From positions 1-64,000 of IMG/VR virus record IMGVR_UViG_3300002835_000127: 64,000 nucleotides of DNA; one strand, given 5' to 3'. Position 1 is the first letter of the stretch. Every line of letters begins with the position of its first letter. Positions 28,035-37,488 of this stretch are shown here, piece by piece. The notes under the pieces are model-generated. The model was not told the origin of the DNA and did no database searches. It was given only the letters and a program-made list of their open reading frames with translations. Position numbers and translations under genes: made by a program. The DNA comes from a virus.

Positions 28035-29963
28035 TTAAAATACAAGCAAAACAAATCCAGGGGTCGGAACGGTTGCAGGTCCTGCCTGAGTCGATCCAGT
28101 ATATAAAAACTTCAAAGAAAGCAAATGTAATGCAAAAGAAACTGCGAGTTTAGTTGAAACCGCTTTAGAAACTAGATTTTGGCTCTTTGTTGCTTCTAGC
28201 AAGGCCTTCTGTGATTCTATAAGGGAAAGAAGAGCTTTAAATTCTTCAGATTCGATAGAATTGGAAAGCGAAGCTGCTTTTTCTACAAGCCCATTTGGAT
28301 CTAATTCAGGATTAAAGACGGGATTCAATCCTGCATTAAAAGACAGTCTCAATTTATTAGCAAGCGTAAACGGAAGACCTGGAAAAATTATAGTAAAAAG
28401 TCCAGGCGCTGGTATGCTAGCAGGAAGTACCGGCGGATTGGCTGCAAAGCAAGTAGGAACCAATCCCAATATAGTCCAATATAGGACCACACTAGATGAC
28501 ATAACTAGATAAGGATCGCTCTTAGACATAAGATCAGCTATCTTAGCATCCAATCCGAAATTTATCAACTTTTGTTGGAAGTCAGCGGACAGAGATCCTA
28601 GTACACCATTAATTGAATCTTTTGCGCTTTTTACAGCATCCTGCTCCTGTACAGCAGCGGACGGATAAATTGGCCCGCCAGGAGGAAATCTATATGACTC
28701 GTTTTGACTTTCGGCTGGGTAACCATTCTGTCCAAAAACTTTATTTATAGTGAATCTTTCCTGAGATCTACTAGATAAATCAGTTACCACTACGCTTAAA
28801 TCCTCAGATCCATTTAATGTAAACCTTATGTCAATTACCGGTGTACCAGCAAGGCCATATTGTATGTTATTAAGGGTAACGTCCCGTAATACAGAAACAT
28901 CGCTTCCCGCTTTTATTGCAATTTTAAATTGGACCTCCTTCTGAAAATCACCTACTGTAGTCACGGATCGAGAACTAACGGTAGGAAAAACAGAATTCTC
29001 TTCTATTATAGATATAAAATTTTCACCGTCCGAGGATATTCCTAGAGAAGAAGGAGTTGTCTTGGCTGAGTCGGAAAATGTCTCATCTGATGCATTTGCC
29101 AAACTCTTAGAAATATAAGGTGTTATTATCTCTATCCATTTCTGTAGTTCTGTAGAATAAAGACTTAGAAATATATTATCTATATCGTTTCTAACTGCCT
29201 GGGTTCCACTGTCTGATCCCGTGTTTGCTCTTACCGCTTGATCCAATCTATCCTTTCTATCGTCATTTAGAGTTTTTACAAGATAGCTATATAGGTCATT
29301 AAAGGTTAAAGCTCCAATACCCCTAGAATTTATCTCATCCTGAGCATCCTCTTTCGCATCCTCCCTATCGTATGTTAATATCGTATTGATACCGGGGAGA
29401 AATCCGTACCTAGCTATACCGCTCTTAGCTTTTTGTAATGTGTTACCAAATATAGAAACCTTCGTATTACCTATGTTATTAAAATCTACTTTAGCTTTAT
29501 AGTTAAATATCTTGGTTGATTCTTTGCCGTCCGTCTCATGTAGGAAAAAATTCCAAGTACCATTTTTTCTAATATCCTCAAGATCGTCCTGGGATACTAG
29601 ATTAAATATATCGTCTATGGATTGATCCTGAACCTGAGGCTGTTCTTTAAAAGCCTTTTGCTCCTCCTCGGAAGGTATGGGGCTGGACCCATCGAAATAT
29701 TTCTCGTCTCCCTGTAACTGTTTGAAAGTTTTCTGTGAGTTCTGTAGAAGAAAAAAGCCAAGTCCAAATCCAAGATCTAATATAGGCTTGAAGCTCTGTG
29801 CTAAATTACCATTTAAAGCATTTCCTGCGGGAATAGCCTTAGCACCTTTTATGGTATTAACATAATATTCAGATAGTTTTTTGCCGGTCTGAAAGGGACC
29901 GCTAGATTGGTTAGAAGATAAAAAGTTAGAAAAATCCGTTATAAATTGCTGCCAATTAGCCAT
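28035..29963 (-). CDS. Baseplate-region structural protein with hydrophobic segments, 642 aa
   Basis: The protein starts MANWQQFITDFSNFLSSNQS. It has two hydrophobic stretches (about 61-73, ILDLGFGLGFFLL; about 484-530, a Val/Leu/Pro-rich region containing VVLYWTILGLVPTCF) and a hydrophobic C-terminus. The middle has helical, charged sequence and a beta domain at about 330-410. It starts two bases after the gp5-like gene ends and is in the hub operon. Hydrophobic segments in a virion protein suggest membrane contact or burial in the baseplate core. The family is not recognised. Confidence 0.65.
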   Translation of the reverse strand: MANWQQFITDFSNFLSSNQSSGPFQTGKKLSEYYVNTIKGAKAIPAGNALNGNLAQSFKPILDLGFGLGFFLLQNSQKTFKQLQGDEKYFDGSSPIPSEEEQKAFKEQPQVQDQSIDDIFNLVSQDDLEDIRKNGTWNFFLHETDGKESTKIFNYKAKVDFNNIGNTKVSIFGNTLQKAKSGIARYGFLPGINTILTYDREDAKEDAQDEINSRGIGALTFNDLYSYLVKTLNDDRKDRLDQAVRANTGSDSGTQAVRNDIDNIFLSLYSTELQKWIEIITPYISKSLANASDETFSDSAKTTPSSLGISSDGENFISIIEENSVFPTVSSRSVTTVGDFQKEVQFKIAIKAGSDVSVLRDVTLNNIQYGLAGTPVIDIRFTLNGSEDLSVVVTDLSSRSQERFTINKVFGQNGYPAESQNESYRFPPGGPIYPSAAVQEQDAVKSAKDSINGVLGSLSADFQQKLINFGLDAKIADLMSKSDPYLVMSSSVVLYWTILGLVPTCFAANPPVLPASIPAPGLFTIIFPGLPFTLANKLRLSFNAGLNPVFNPELDPNGLVEKAASLSNSIESEEFKALLSLIESQKALLEATKSQNLVSKAVSTKLAVSFALHLLSLKFLYTGSTQAGPATVPTPGFVLLVF

Positions 29964-29965
29964 CC

Positions 29966-30646
29966 TTACCTAGTTTTAGTGATGAAACTCAATTGAGCTG
30001 TTGTCATCGGTGAAGCAGGAGGGGAGGATGGTCCTGCTGGTGTAGCATGTGTGTGCTGATTAAAGAAGCTTAAAAATGTATCACCAAGTATAACCTTTTC
30101 CAATGTACTAGTACCGCTACCTAGTTCTATATTTCCAGATTCTATGATAACTTTGCTATTCTCCATTCTAATCTCATCGTCACCCATTTTTACAACCACC
30201 CTAAGCTGACCACCATTCTGTGTGTCCAGTTGTATTTTTGCATTATCTAATTCAAAAACAACACCATCCTTATACGTATAGTACATATGCAAAGGACCTG
30301 GTTTTGCCTCGGAATCATATATTAAATAGTTTGCACCAGTGTAACAGTTATCCTCCTGCATCTTATCCAAAAGATCACTAGATATCTCCTTAATGTAGTG
30401 ATAGGTAATCTTATAGTAATTATTCTCCTCGAAGTGAACCGCTACAACAGCTCCCAATCTAGGTATAGTCAGGTTACCCCCTCCGCCACCTCCGCCAAAA
30501 GATAATCCAGCGATTTGTTCTGCCCAAGGGAGATCCTCTACTGCAACATCATCGAAAAATCCAAAAGCACGGATTTTTGCCCTAGCCTCTTTTAGAGGAT
30601 CATCTATGTCTACTATTATCCCCAGTAGGGTTCTTTCACTTGGCAT
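29966..30646 (-). CDS. Baseplate spike protein, gp5/gpV-like OB-fold, no lysozyme domain
   Basis: A 226-residue protein. Residues 1-90 carry the OB-fold pattern of T4 gp5 N-terminus and gpV: GIIVDIDDPLKEARAKIRAF (9-28), then EDLPWAEQI and PRLGAVVAVHFEENN. A Gly run (seven in a row at 51-57) sits in the loop. The C-terminal part is a beta-strand series that would form the spike helix, ending in HTHATPAGPSSPP as in gpV-type spikes. T4 gp5 carries a lysozyme domain between these parts; here it is absent. It lies between the 804-residue gene and the 642-residue gene with gaps of two bases. Confidence 0.85.
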   Translation of the reverse strand: MPSERTLLGIIVDIDDPLKEARAKIRAFGFFDDVAVEDLPWAEQIAGLSFGGGGGGGNLTIPRLGAVVAVHFEENNYYKITYHYIKEISSDLLDKMQEDNCYTGANYLIYDSEAKPGPLHMYYTYKDGVVFELDNAKIQLDTQNGGQLRVVVKMGDDEIRMENSKVIIESGNIELGSGTSTLEKVILGDTFLSFFNQHTHATPAGPSSPPASPMTTAQLSFITKTR

Positions 30647-30648
30647 AG

Positions 30649-33063
30649 TTACATTTCAAAATCAGACTCTGGTGAATTAAAGTCACCTAAGCTTATATTA
30701 TACTTATCAACAGGCTTCAAGTTTCCTAGAGTTAGATCCTTCTGTGATATAATTTTCTCCAAAACAAAATCCTCTACAGTTTTAGGATAAACCCTACCTA
30801 TCGCATTATCATTAGGTGCCTGTAAATTACCGATACCAGAATAAACATCACCAATTGAATTTGGTGAATTTGTCGCAGGTGGGACCGGAGGATAAACATC
30901 TCCAATTGAATTTGGTGCATTTGTCGCAGGTGGAACTGGTGGATAAACGTCATAGGATCCTAAATCACTATTAGCATTCGGAACATTAGGTGGATATACT
31001 TTTTCATTGATATCCGATTCTCTTGTCCCCAAGTTTGGTGGATAAACTTCCTCCCTAAAAGGAGGATATAGCCTATCTGGAACACCTAAATCAGCTCCCG
31101 GAACATCAGAATAAACATCATCTCTTAACGATGGACTATATAGACGTCCAGGAACACCCAAATCCTCACCAGGTACTCCATTATATGCATCACCCTCAGC
31201 TGGCGGATAGACTCTACCAGGACCACCTAAATCTTTTCCGGGTACATCAGGATAGAAGTCGCCATCCGAAGGTGGGTATACTCTATCAGGACCACCTAAA
31301 TCCTCGCCTGGTACTTTATCATAAACGTCGCTGTCCACTACGGGATAAACCCTATCAGGTACTCCTAAATCAGGTCCAGGAACGTTGTTGTATGAATCAG
31401 ATCCTCCAGTTGCATCTGGATAAACCCTATCTGGTACACCAAGATCTCTTCCTGGTACATTACGATAAACATCGCTTTGCCCGCCTACCTCAGTCGGATA
31501 CACCCTGCTAATTGTCTCGTTAGTGCTGACGCCAAGATCCTGTCCAGGAACCCTTCTGTAAACGTCACCTTCACCTGAGTTAGAGGGAGGACCATATACT
31601 CTATCGGGAGGTCCACCGAATCCAGTTGTCTGAGGGTTCGGTAAAGGTCGATCCAGATTTCTTAGACTAAGTTCTGAATTAGTAACCTGATCTAAGAAAT
31701 TTTGGGCAGAGTTATAACTCAGATCGCTAAGAATCTGTGATGGATTCAGGGAGTAAATATTACCCAATAGAGTCTGATCCAGTCCGGAAAGAGCTGGATT
31801 TAGGTACTCTGCAACACCCTCGTTTATAAAATCATCTACTGTGTTGCTCAGAAAGTTAGTTAAAAGCTCTCCTGCTATACCTAAAGCCCCACCTGTTGTT
31901 GTTGGATCCTGCATAACAGAACTCTTTGATTGATCCCACCCGTCCGATAGTACAAGAGGGTTTTGATCACTTCTAATATTCGGAAATTGATACTTGGTTC
32001 TCACCCTTCCGACATGTACTTTGAAATTATACCCGATAGGTGTAGCAGACTCAGTCCCAGCATTTATCGATGTAGGCACAGATGTGGAATCATCAAAATC
32101 AAACTCGCAATTACTGCACTCTATTATCAACATAGGTTTTATCCCCGATTGATCACTCTGATTTCTAAATAAACTAAGATCACCGTCAAGACCAGAGTTA
32201 TCTATAACATTACCGAGTAAGCCACCAAAAGCACTGGGGGTCTGAGAGGGATCAGATCCATAGGACTGATTAAAAGAATTAGCGGTATCAGCCGAATTTG
32301 TAGACCCGGGATTGTTGTTATTACCCACCAGGCTGGATAGGTTGCTTATCGTAGTTAAAGCTGCAGAAGATGCAATAAGTCTAGATGTTTTAAAGAAATT
32401 TCTTATCTCCGTAACAAATATGTACATCTTGAATCTTCTCAAGTTTCTAGGAACGGTTTCCCTCATGTAATCAGCATCGAATGTTGCTTGTTTATACATT
32501 TCTCCCAGAGCTGTCATTCTCTGATTTAAAGATTCGAGACAGTTAAATACTAGCGGTTTACCGGAGGTTCTTGATGGGTTAAAGCCGGTTTCTGCACCAC
32601 CGATGTATCCAGTTCTAGCCACTTTAACTAGAGCATCTAATCCATCTATAGATTGCAGGAACCAGGGATAATTGTCCAGTAGATCCTTAAGAGAAACTGA
32701 AAATTGATTCAACATATCAGCTCTTTTACCACCAGACCCGTTGAAGAATTGGCTTTCTCTTTGCCTTAGATAACCCTGTGCGGAGTAAAAGGACACATTC
32801 TGACTTCCTTTAACGGAGTAAGCTGGCTGCCCGAATGGATTTGAACTGAAAAATCCGCTATTACCGGATTGGAATGAATAATTATCCTTTCTAAAAAGAG
32901 GACTAGGCGGTTGGCCAAACTCGGCATCGATAGGAAGATTTCCGAAGTCTATCACAACCTTAAACCCAAGGTATGTAGGGTCTTCGAATTTGCCCTGTTC
33001 TGATAGCTTAAATCCTTTTAGAAATAAACTCCTGAGTTGATCTGTTGTTCCCGGCCAAGCCAT
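30649..33063 (-). CDS. Baseplate structural protein with C-terminal VYPP tandem repeats, 804 aa
   Basis: Residues 1-450 form a structural domain (FKVVIDFGNLP at 34; SLKDLLDNYPWFLQSIDGLD at 124-143; PRNLRRFKMYIFVTEIR at 205-221). Residues about 487-690 carry about eight imperfect copies of a 23-28 residue unit with consensus DVY..VPG.DLG.PDRVYPP. Two copies of a 17-residue unit (VYPPVPPATNxPNSIGD) follow to about 745. The tail is Pro/Asp/Tyr-rich and probably extended. A GATAAATA box lies 17 bases upstream of the ATG, so this gene leads the spike operon. The N-terminal family is shared in style with phage baseplate hub proteins, but I cannot name it. Confidence 0.7.
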   Translation of the reverse strand: MAWPGTTDQLRSLFLKGFKLSEQGKFEDPTYLGFKVVIDFGNLPIDAEFGQPPSPLFRKDNYSFQSGNSGFFSSNPFGQPAYSVKGSQNVSFYSAQGYLRQRESQFFNGSGGKRADMLNQFSVSLKDLLDNYPWFLQSIDGLDALVKVARTGYIGGAETGFNPSRTSGKPLVFNCLESLNQRMTALGEMYKQATFDADYMRETVPRNLRRFKMYIFVTEIRNFFKTSRLIASSAALTTISNLSSLVGNNNNPGSTNSADTANSFNQSYGSDPSQTPSAFGGLLGNVIDNSGLDGDLSLFRNQSDQSGIKPMLIIECSNCEFDFDDSTSVPTSINAGTESATPIGYNFKVHVGRVRTKYQFPNIRSDQNPLVLSDGWDQSKSSVMQDPTTTGGALGIAGELLTNFLSNTVDDFINEGVAEYLNPALSGLDQTLLGNIYSLNPSQILSDLSYNSAQNFLDQVTNSELSLRNLDRPLPNPQTTGFGGPPDRVYGPPSNSGEGDVYRRVPGQDLGVSTNETISRVYPTEVGGQSDVYRNVPGRDLGVPDRVYPDATGGSDSYNNVPGPDLGVPDRVYPVVDSDVYDKVPGEDLGGPDRVYPPSDGDFYPDVPGKDLGGPGRVYPPAEGDAYNGVPGEDLGVPGRLYSPSLRDDVYSDVPGADLGVPDRLYPPFREEVYPPNLGTRESDINEKVYPPNVPNANSDLGSYDVYPPVPPATNAPNSIGDVYPPVPPATNSPNSIGDVYSGIGNLQAPNDNAIGRVYPKTVEDFVLEKIISQKDLTLGNLKPVDKYNISLGDFNSPESDFEM
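30829..31605 (-). repeat. In-frame tandem repeats encoding DVY-VPG-DLG-PDRVYPP units
   Basis: The DNA encodes about eight copies of a 69-84 base unit followed by two 51-base units, all in frame in the 804-residue structural gene. Copies differ at the third codon base and at several residues, so they are old or selected repeats and not a recent expansion. The plus-strand open frame across them is a by-product of the repeat. Confidence 0.8.
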
Positions 33064-33080
33064 TTAATTAATTTTTTCTA

Positions 33081-33088
33081 TATTTATC
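33081..33088 (-). promoter_or_regulatory. GATAAATA late-promoter-like box
   Basis: On the minus strand GTCGATAAATATAGAA lies 17 bases upstream of the ATG at 33063. It contains ATAAATA, close to the T4 late promoter TATAAATA. Confidence 0.55.
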
Positions 33089-33099
33089 GACCAGTGCTA

Positions 33100-34653
33100 T
33101 TAAACATCCACAAGAGGAAACGGAGAGTATTTTTGAAGAATACCCGATGTGTTAATAGCCCATTGTCTCTTAGCTAAAGTGAGCACCTGCCTCATCCCTC
33201 TAGCACTATCATAAGTAACATCCATACCAACAACCACATAATTACCAGAGAGGAAGTTATCGAGAACTGGCTGATCTTGGCTATCTGATTTGTAATTCTC
33301 TACTGTACCGGTGTTAGCCTTCCTTTTATCTTGTGAGGCATAGACATACATCTGAACTGGCAGTACCTGTCCTCTATAGATACCCGCAAAATAGGTGACC
33401 ATCTCGACTTTAAATAAGAGCTTTGTAGCATCTTCTATATTCATTAAATTCTGATATCTAGCGTGGAAATAGTTGGGGTGGGTACCTGGATTATCCTCAC
33501 TATATTCATTCACAACACCCAGCCATTCTATTCTTCTCTCATTTTTATACAAATCCTCAGTAGCTCTACCTTTTTGTAAAACTGTATTGGCCCCTATGCT
33601 ATCGGGTGTTCCTGATTCTATATCATAGCCAACAATCTTATCCTCAAGATTACTGGTTTGGTTATTCTCGTCATAATAAGTTATTCTTGTGAAATAGCCG
33701 GTCTTATTTGATTTCTGACCTGCACCAGAAACTAATATGAATCCGGACAAAGCAAAAGGGACAGATCCGGCCTTCCAAGAGTTACTAATAATAAGCGGGG
33801 TCTGTTTAGGTTCGGGATTAGCAGCACTAGGCAATACGGTATCTGGTGTGATACTAGAAGGACTTACTGAAACCATTGCGACAACTTCAGGGTCCCCGCT
33901 GTATAAAAATTGGCTACCCATATTTACAAAATTAAGATTATAATAGCAGTCTATAAAAGACATATAAAAGCTATTGTCATCCTTGTATGAATCCCCAGTG
34001 ACGTCTTTTACGAAATCGAAATAGGAATAATTTGGACAAATCCAATTCATCGTATCGTTTAGATTTGAATCATTGGTAGAAAATCCGAGATCTAAATCCT
34101 GAGCAACCTGAAAAAGAGCATCATAAGATGTCGAAGCTCTAAAAGATTTACTTCTGTTTGTATAAATGCCAGGAACCCTGCATTCTGCAAGAATATTAAA
34201 CTTCAGATTCCGACCTAGTCCATCCGAATCGATTCCTTTATCTGCTAATTTGGAAGTCAATTCTGCATCTACCGTAAGTATATTAAAATCCATCCTGATA
34301 GGCTTATAGACGTCCTCCAGAGATCTAATATAAACGGATACTATGTCGCCATCTTTAGGGTAGCTGACTGAAAGGAATGATGTTTCCATAGCAGTAAAGC
34401 TGAGTCTAATAACGGGCATAAACCCATTCATATCTAAGTTAAAATACTGAAGATACTTGGTAACGTAATATCCATTAATAACGACAAGTGGTGTCTTACT
34501 TCCCAGGGTAGCGTCGCTATTGTCCGCTGCTAAATCCTTCGCTAACTCACCCTGTCCCTCTGTGGTTTTAGCTAGGTCCCCTATTTGATCTAGCTTAATG
34601 GAGTTACTAGCTACTGTTGCTATTTGAATTTGGTCTTTAGATATCGTAGCCAT
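33100..34653 (-). CDS. Baseplate hub protein, gp27/gpD-like
   Basis: A 517-residue protein. It contains SYDALFQVAQDLDLGFS, then MNWICPNYSYFDFVKDVT and FYMSFIDCYYNLNFVN, the pattern of the late-control-D / gp27 hub family, where a domain that searches for partner residues is followed by a tube-like beta domain. The C-terminus (GNYVVVGMDVTYDSARGMRQ then VLTLAKRQW) is typical of the second tube domain. It sits beside the gp53-like gene and upstream of the spike gene, as expected for a hub trimer that binds the spike. Confidence 0.75.
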   Translation of the reverse strand: MATISKDQIQIATVASNSIKLDQIGDLAKTTEGQGELAKDLAADNSDATLGSKTPLVVINGYYVTKYLQYFNLDMNGFMPVIRLSFTAMETSFLSVSYPKDGDIVSVYIRSLEDVYKPIRMDFNILTVDAELTSKLADKGIDSDGLGRNLKFNILAECRVPGIYTNRSKSFRASTSYDALFQVAQDLDLGFSTNDSNLNDTMNWICPNYSYFDFVKDVTGDSYKDDNSFYMSFIDCYYNLNFVNMGSQFLYSGDPEVVAMVSVSPSSITPDTVLPSAANPEPKQTPLIISNSWKAGSVPFALSGFILVSGAGQKSNKTGYFTRITYYDENNQTSNLEDKIVGYDIESGTPDSIGANTVLQKGRATEDLYKNERRIEWLGVVNEYSEDNPGTHPNYFHARYQNLMNIEDATKLLFKVEMVTYFAGIYRGQVLPVQMYVYASQDKRKANTGTVENYKSDSQDQPVLDNFLSGNYVVVGMDVTYDSARGMRQVLTLAKRQWAINTSGILQKYSPFPLVDV

Positions 34654-34661
34654 TTAAAAAT

Positions 34662-35258
34662 TTATTGCTGATTACTATTAGAATTATTAACCCCATTAAC
34701 TCCACCGCCACCCGCATCTGGTCCAAATACTATAATTCCATTCTTTCTTACCGTTGGTCTTTCACCGGCTTGTGACATGTTCGGCGGTAGTATCTGTGCT
34801 GGCTGTTTTTTTACCTTAGATTCCACAAACTTTTTTCTTCCCTCACTTGCCTTTACTATCTTTTGTTCCTGACTTTTTCTAAATGCATCCGAAGGACTAG
34901 AGTTTGTATTCCCGCCTTTTTCTAGCTTCTTTTTTACATCAAATGCATTCTCAAATGTTGATACCTTAGGTAAATATAAGAATTGGCCAGATCCTATCGC
35001 AAATGGATTCGCTATGTTATTAAATTTACAAATAGATCCCATTAAAGACTGATCCCCGTATTTTGCTGATGCTATTATATCAGGTCTCATCGTATCGTCA
35101 TCACTGAGCATATAAATAGAATCTATCTGAACGTTTACATTCAGATAGCTAAGAGATGACTTAGTAAGATCCCATATACCAAGATTTGCATTCATCTGGT
35201 CCTTATTGGGATTGAAAACGTTCTTATTTCTATAAAGGGTATCTATTGATAGTGCCAT
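34662..35258 (-). CDS. Baseplate wedge protein, gp53-like (LysM-like core)
   Basis: A 198-residue protein. The segment DDDTMRPDIIASAKYGDQSL (53-72) followed by KFNNIANPFAIGSGQFLYLP (78-97) is the LysM-like pattern of T4 gp53 and related baseplate proteins, in which a short two-strand, two-helix fold clamps wedges. The C-terminus is a basic linker (KKFVESKVKKQPAQ) and a Gly/Asn/Gln-rich low-complexity tail. It is eight bases upstream of the gp27-like gene. The LysM-like core is clear; the basic tail is not part of T4 gp53. Confidence 0.75.
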   Translation of the reverse strand: MALSIDTLYRNKNVFNPNKDQMNANLGIWDLTKSSLSYLNVNVQIDSIYMLSDDDTMRPDIIASAKYGDQSLMGSICKFNNIANPFAIGSGQFLYLPKVSTFENAFDVKKKLEKGGNTNSSPSDAFRKSQEQKIVKASEGRKKFVESKVKKQPAQILPPNMSQAGERPTVRKNGIIVFGPDAGGGGVNGVNNSNSNQQ

Positions 35259-35274
35259 GTTAAATTAAAATATT

Positions 35275-37128
35275 TTAAGGATTGGTTATCGGTCCCTGTG
35301 AATCAGCATCACTCTGCGTGTATGGTAAAGATCCCGATGTAGTTCTTTGAGCATAGTTCTGATTAATTATATTACCCTGAGTATCAGAAAATGCTCCATC
35401 CGATTGTCCATTTGCATAAGTCTGTAGTGATGACTGGTATAATCTACCGTCTCCCCTATTAAACATCGATTCAATATCACCTCTTTCCCTATCTCTCCCG
35501 TGTTTTAATGAATACGTAGCTTTTAATTCCGCTGGGAAGTCATCAGGTCCCAATCTTTCAGAAAACTCAATCTTAACGTTTTCACAAATGAGATTACCTA
35601 TCATCGCTATGGGATTACATGGGTTACCAACTACAAGATGCCATTCCCCGATTGGTGCACCTGTTAAAAAAGAAAGAGGTAATTGAACCTTTGCTATAAA
35701 TGACTCCTGTATACCTATACTGACGGCTCTTTCAACAGCGGGTCCACCTGTCCCATCCGTTACCACCTTGCTAAGATCATCTGTACCGTTTGCGCCTATC
35801 GTCTCCTTTATTTTTCCGGCTGCTGCAGAAGCTGCTCCTGCTTGAGCCGATGACAATAGTGCACTTATGTCAGTTGCGCTGTTTTTTATAAAATTGATAG
35901 GGTCCCTATAAAAACTAGCAAGTCCTGCATTCCCGCCGGGGAATCCTATTGAAGGAAATTCGCTATTGTATCTTATATTAGGTGTTAAAAAGTTACCATA
36001 ATTAGTACCCAATCCAAGTAAACTTCCCATAAGGTCAAGCATAGCTGCTTTTGTATTAACCTCCCCTATGGAGGTCAGGTCATAATGGAAGGAAATAGAC
36101 ATCTCTGTATTTGTGAAGGATAATCCCCTACCTCTTACATATGCATTACTTACAGTATCTACACTGGTCCATATAAAATCTGATAAAGGGCCGGTCGTCT
36201 CACCTATAGCTTTATCTCTTAAAGCAGAAGCTAAACCCCCTCTTTCTGCGGTTTGGTTAGGGTCAGATATTGATGCAAGCAAGGCTAGTATATTTTCTGC
36301 GCTTTCAGCATTACTTACTGCAGCCTCACCAAGAAATTTGGCAATATCCTGTATTGTATATGGTAGAGAATTAAAGAGTCCTTTATCAAAAGCTTCTTGA
36401 GTTATTAAAGCTGACTGTGCCTTAGTATCCCATACCAATCCCGTTGTAAATCCTATTAGGCTGCTCAAAGTATTACCGGTATCCCCACCTAGCCATGTAA
36501 CTGCTTGAGCTACTGGTCTTCCTGCTCCCTCCCTTCTAGTTGAATCGGAATTGGCTACATTCGAAGGCAAGCTTAAATTATCCCTCATTGGGGTTGGGAA
36601 TCTTCTTAGAGTGACCATGTAGTTATTAGGTATAGTTCCGTAATATTTACAATAGAGGAAATCCTTCCAATTATACGGAGCAGCAAGTCCTCCTACTATA
36701 GAGCCTCCAAGATTATTAGAAAGATAACTGTTCAAAGTATTGCTCAGAGATGATGCCTCTAAAGCTGCGCTGCTGCTAACTAGAAAAGCAGCAGAGGGGT
36801 TCTTAGATTGTATAGAGGATATCTTTGAATTGTATGTTGCATTCTCTGAGCTGTAATAAGACTCCATGAAATCATTCTCACCATTCCCGAATGCATACAT
36901 AAGAAACTGCCCATACTTACCGGGTCTTCTAAAACCAGCGTCATAGAAAAGAGTTCTTGGCGCAGGACCTTTAAAAGGATTATCTGAACCTAGATTACTA
37001 GCTCTCTGTATCGTATTCTGAGCATTGAGCTGAAGAATTCTCTCATCGTAAAGAACGGAGGGAGTATTCGAATCGAGAACATTAGATTGACCAATGTCAA
37101 CTCCATTTACTATGTAATAATAACCCAT
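35275..37128 (-). CDS. Baseplate/tail-tube-associated structural protein, 617 aa
   Basis: The protein starts MGYYYIVNGVDIGQSNVLDS. Near residues 490-565 it has GEWHLVVGNPCNPIAMIG, then FSERLGPDDFPAELKATYSL and IESMFNRGDGRLY, a conserved-looking block that I connect with baseplate or tail-tube-capping proteins by context only. The middle (about 230-420) is Ala/Ser-rich and helical, with a long Ala/Lys segment (SSAQAGAASAAAGKIKE). It leads the gp53-like, gp27-like set after a 77-base leader with a hairpin. T4 gp48/gp54 are possible counterparts, not confirmed. Confidence 0.65.
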   Translation of the reverse strand: MGYYYIVNGVDIGQSNVLDSNTPSVLYDERILQLNAQNTIQRASNLGSDNPFKGPAPRTLFYDAGFRRPGKYGQFLMYAFGNGENDFMESYYSSENATYNSKISSIQSKNPSAAFLVSSSAALEASSLSNTLNSYLSNNLGGSIVGGLAAPYNWKDFLYCKYYGTIPNNYMVTLRRFPTPMRDNLSLPSNVANSDSTRREGAGRPVAQAVTWLGGDTGNTLSSLIGFTTGLVWDTKAQSALITQEAFDKGLFNSLPYTIQDIAKFLGEAAVSNAESAENILALLASISDPNQTAERGGLASALRDKAIGETTGPLSDFIWTSVDTVSNAYVRGRGLSFTNTEMSISFHYDLTSIGEVNTKAAMLDLMGSLLGLGTNYGNFLTPNIRYNSEFPSIGFPGGNAGLASFYRDPINFIKNSATDISALLSSAQAGAASAAAGKIKETIGANGTDDLSKVVTDGTGGPAVERAVSIGIQESFIAKVQLPLSFLTGAPIGEWHLVVGNPCNPIAMIGNLICENVKIEFSERLGPDDFPAELKATYSLKHGRDRERGDIESMFNRGDGRLYQSSLQTYANGQSDGAFSDTQGNIINQNYAQRTTSGSLPYTQSDADSQGPITNP

Positions 37129-37144
37129 TAGGAATATAGTTAAT

Positions 37145-37176
37145 TTAGGGGTGGTATCTTTAGCATATCACCCTAA
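37145..37176 (-). other. Stem-loop in the leader of the 617-residue structural gene
   Basis: Bases 37145-37157 and 37165-37176 form a stem of about 12 pairs with one bulge and a G-U pair, loop CTTTAGC on the plus strand. No T-run follows in transcription direction, so it is more likely a leader structure or a processing or stability element than a terminator. Confidence 0.35.
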
Positions 37177-37205
37177 TATATATTCCTCCAAGAATAGACG
37201 GTAAA

Positions 37206-37481
37206 TTAATCCTCAGAGACAGAATCCCAATCTCTTTTTATAACAAGATTCTTAAAAGAACCATATGTTGACTCCGGGGGAGCTAGGTTCAACGAGGATG
37301 GTGTATATTCAGAATCACTTACTTCTTGCGTTTCTATCTGCTCATTCTTTAATTTTTGCAGATATCTCCTACGTATCTCCGCTCCCATCTCAGATGTAAT
37401 GATTTCATTCAAAGAATTTGTAGGGTCAACTTTTTTAAGTTCCCTCTGTAATCTCCTTCTTTCTCTTCTATTTTGACTCAT
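37206..37481 (-). CDS. Small protein with basic N-terminus, 91 aa
   Basis: Starts MSQNRRERRRLQRELKKVD, a highly basic helical segment, and ends in an acidic Ser/Asp/Glu-rich tail (DWDSVSED). The gene is seven bases after the Nudix gene. The basic start could bind nucleic acid or a partner acidic protein; no family is recognised. Composition and operon position support a real gene. Confidence 0.6.
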   Translation of the reverse strand: MSQNRRERRRLQRELKKVDPTNSLNEIITSEMGAEIRRRYLQKLKNEQIETQEVSDSEYTPSSLNLAPPESTYGSFKNLVIKRDWDSVSED

Positions 37482-37488
37482 AAAAAAA

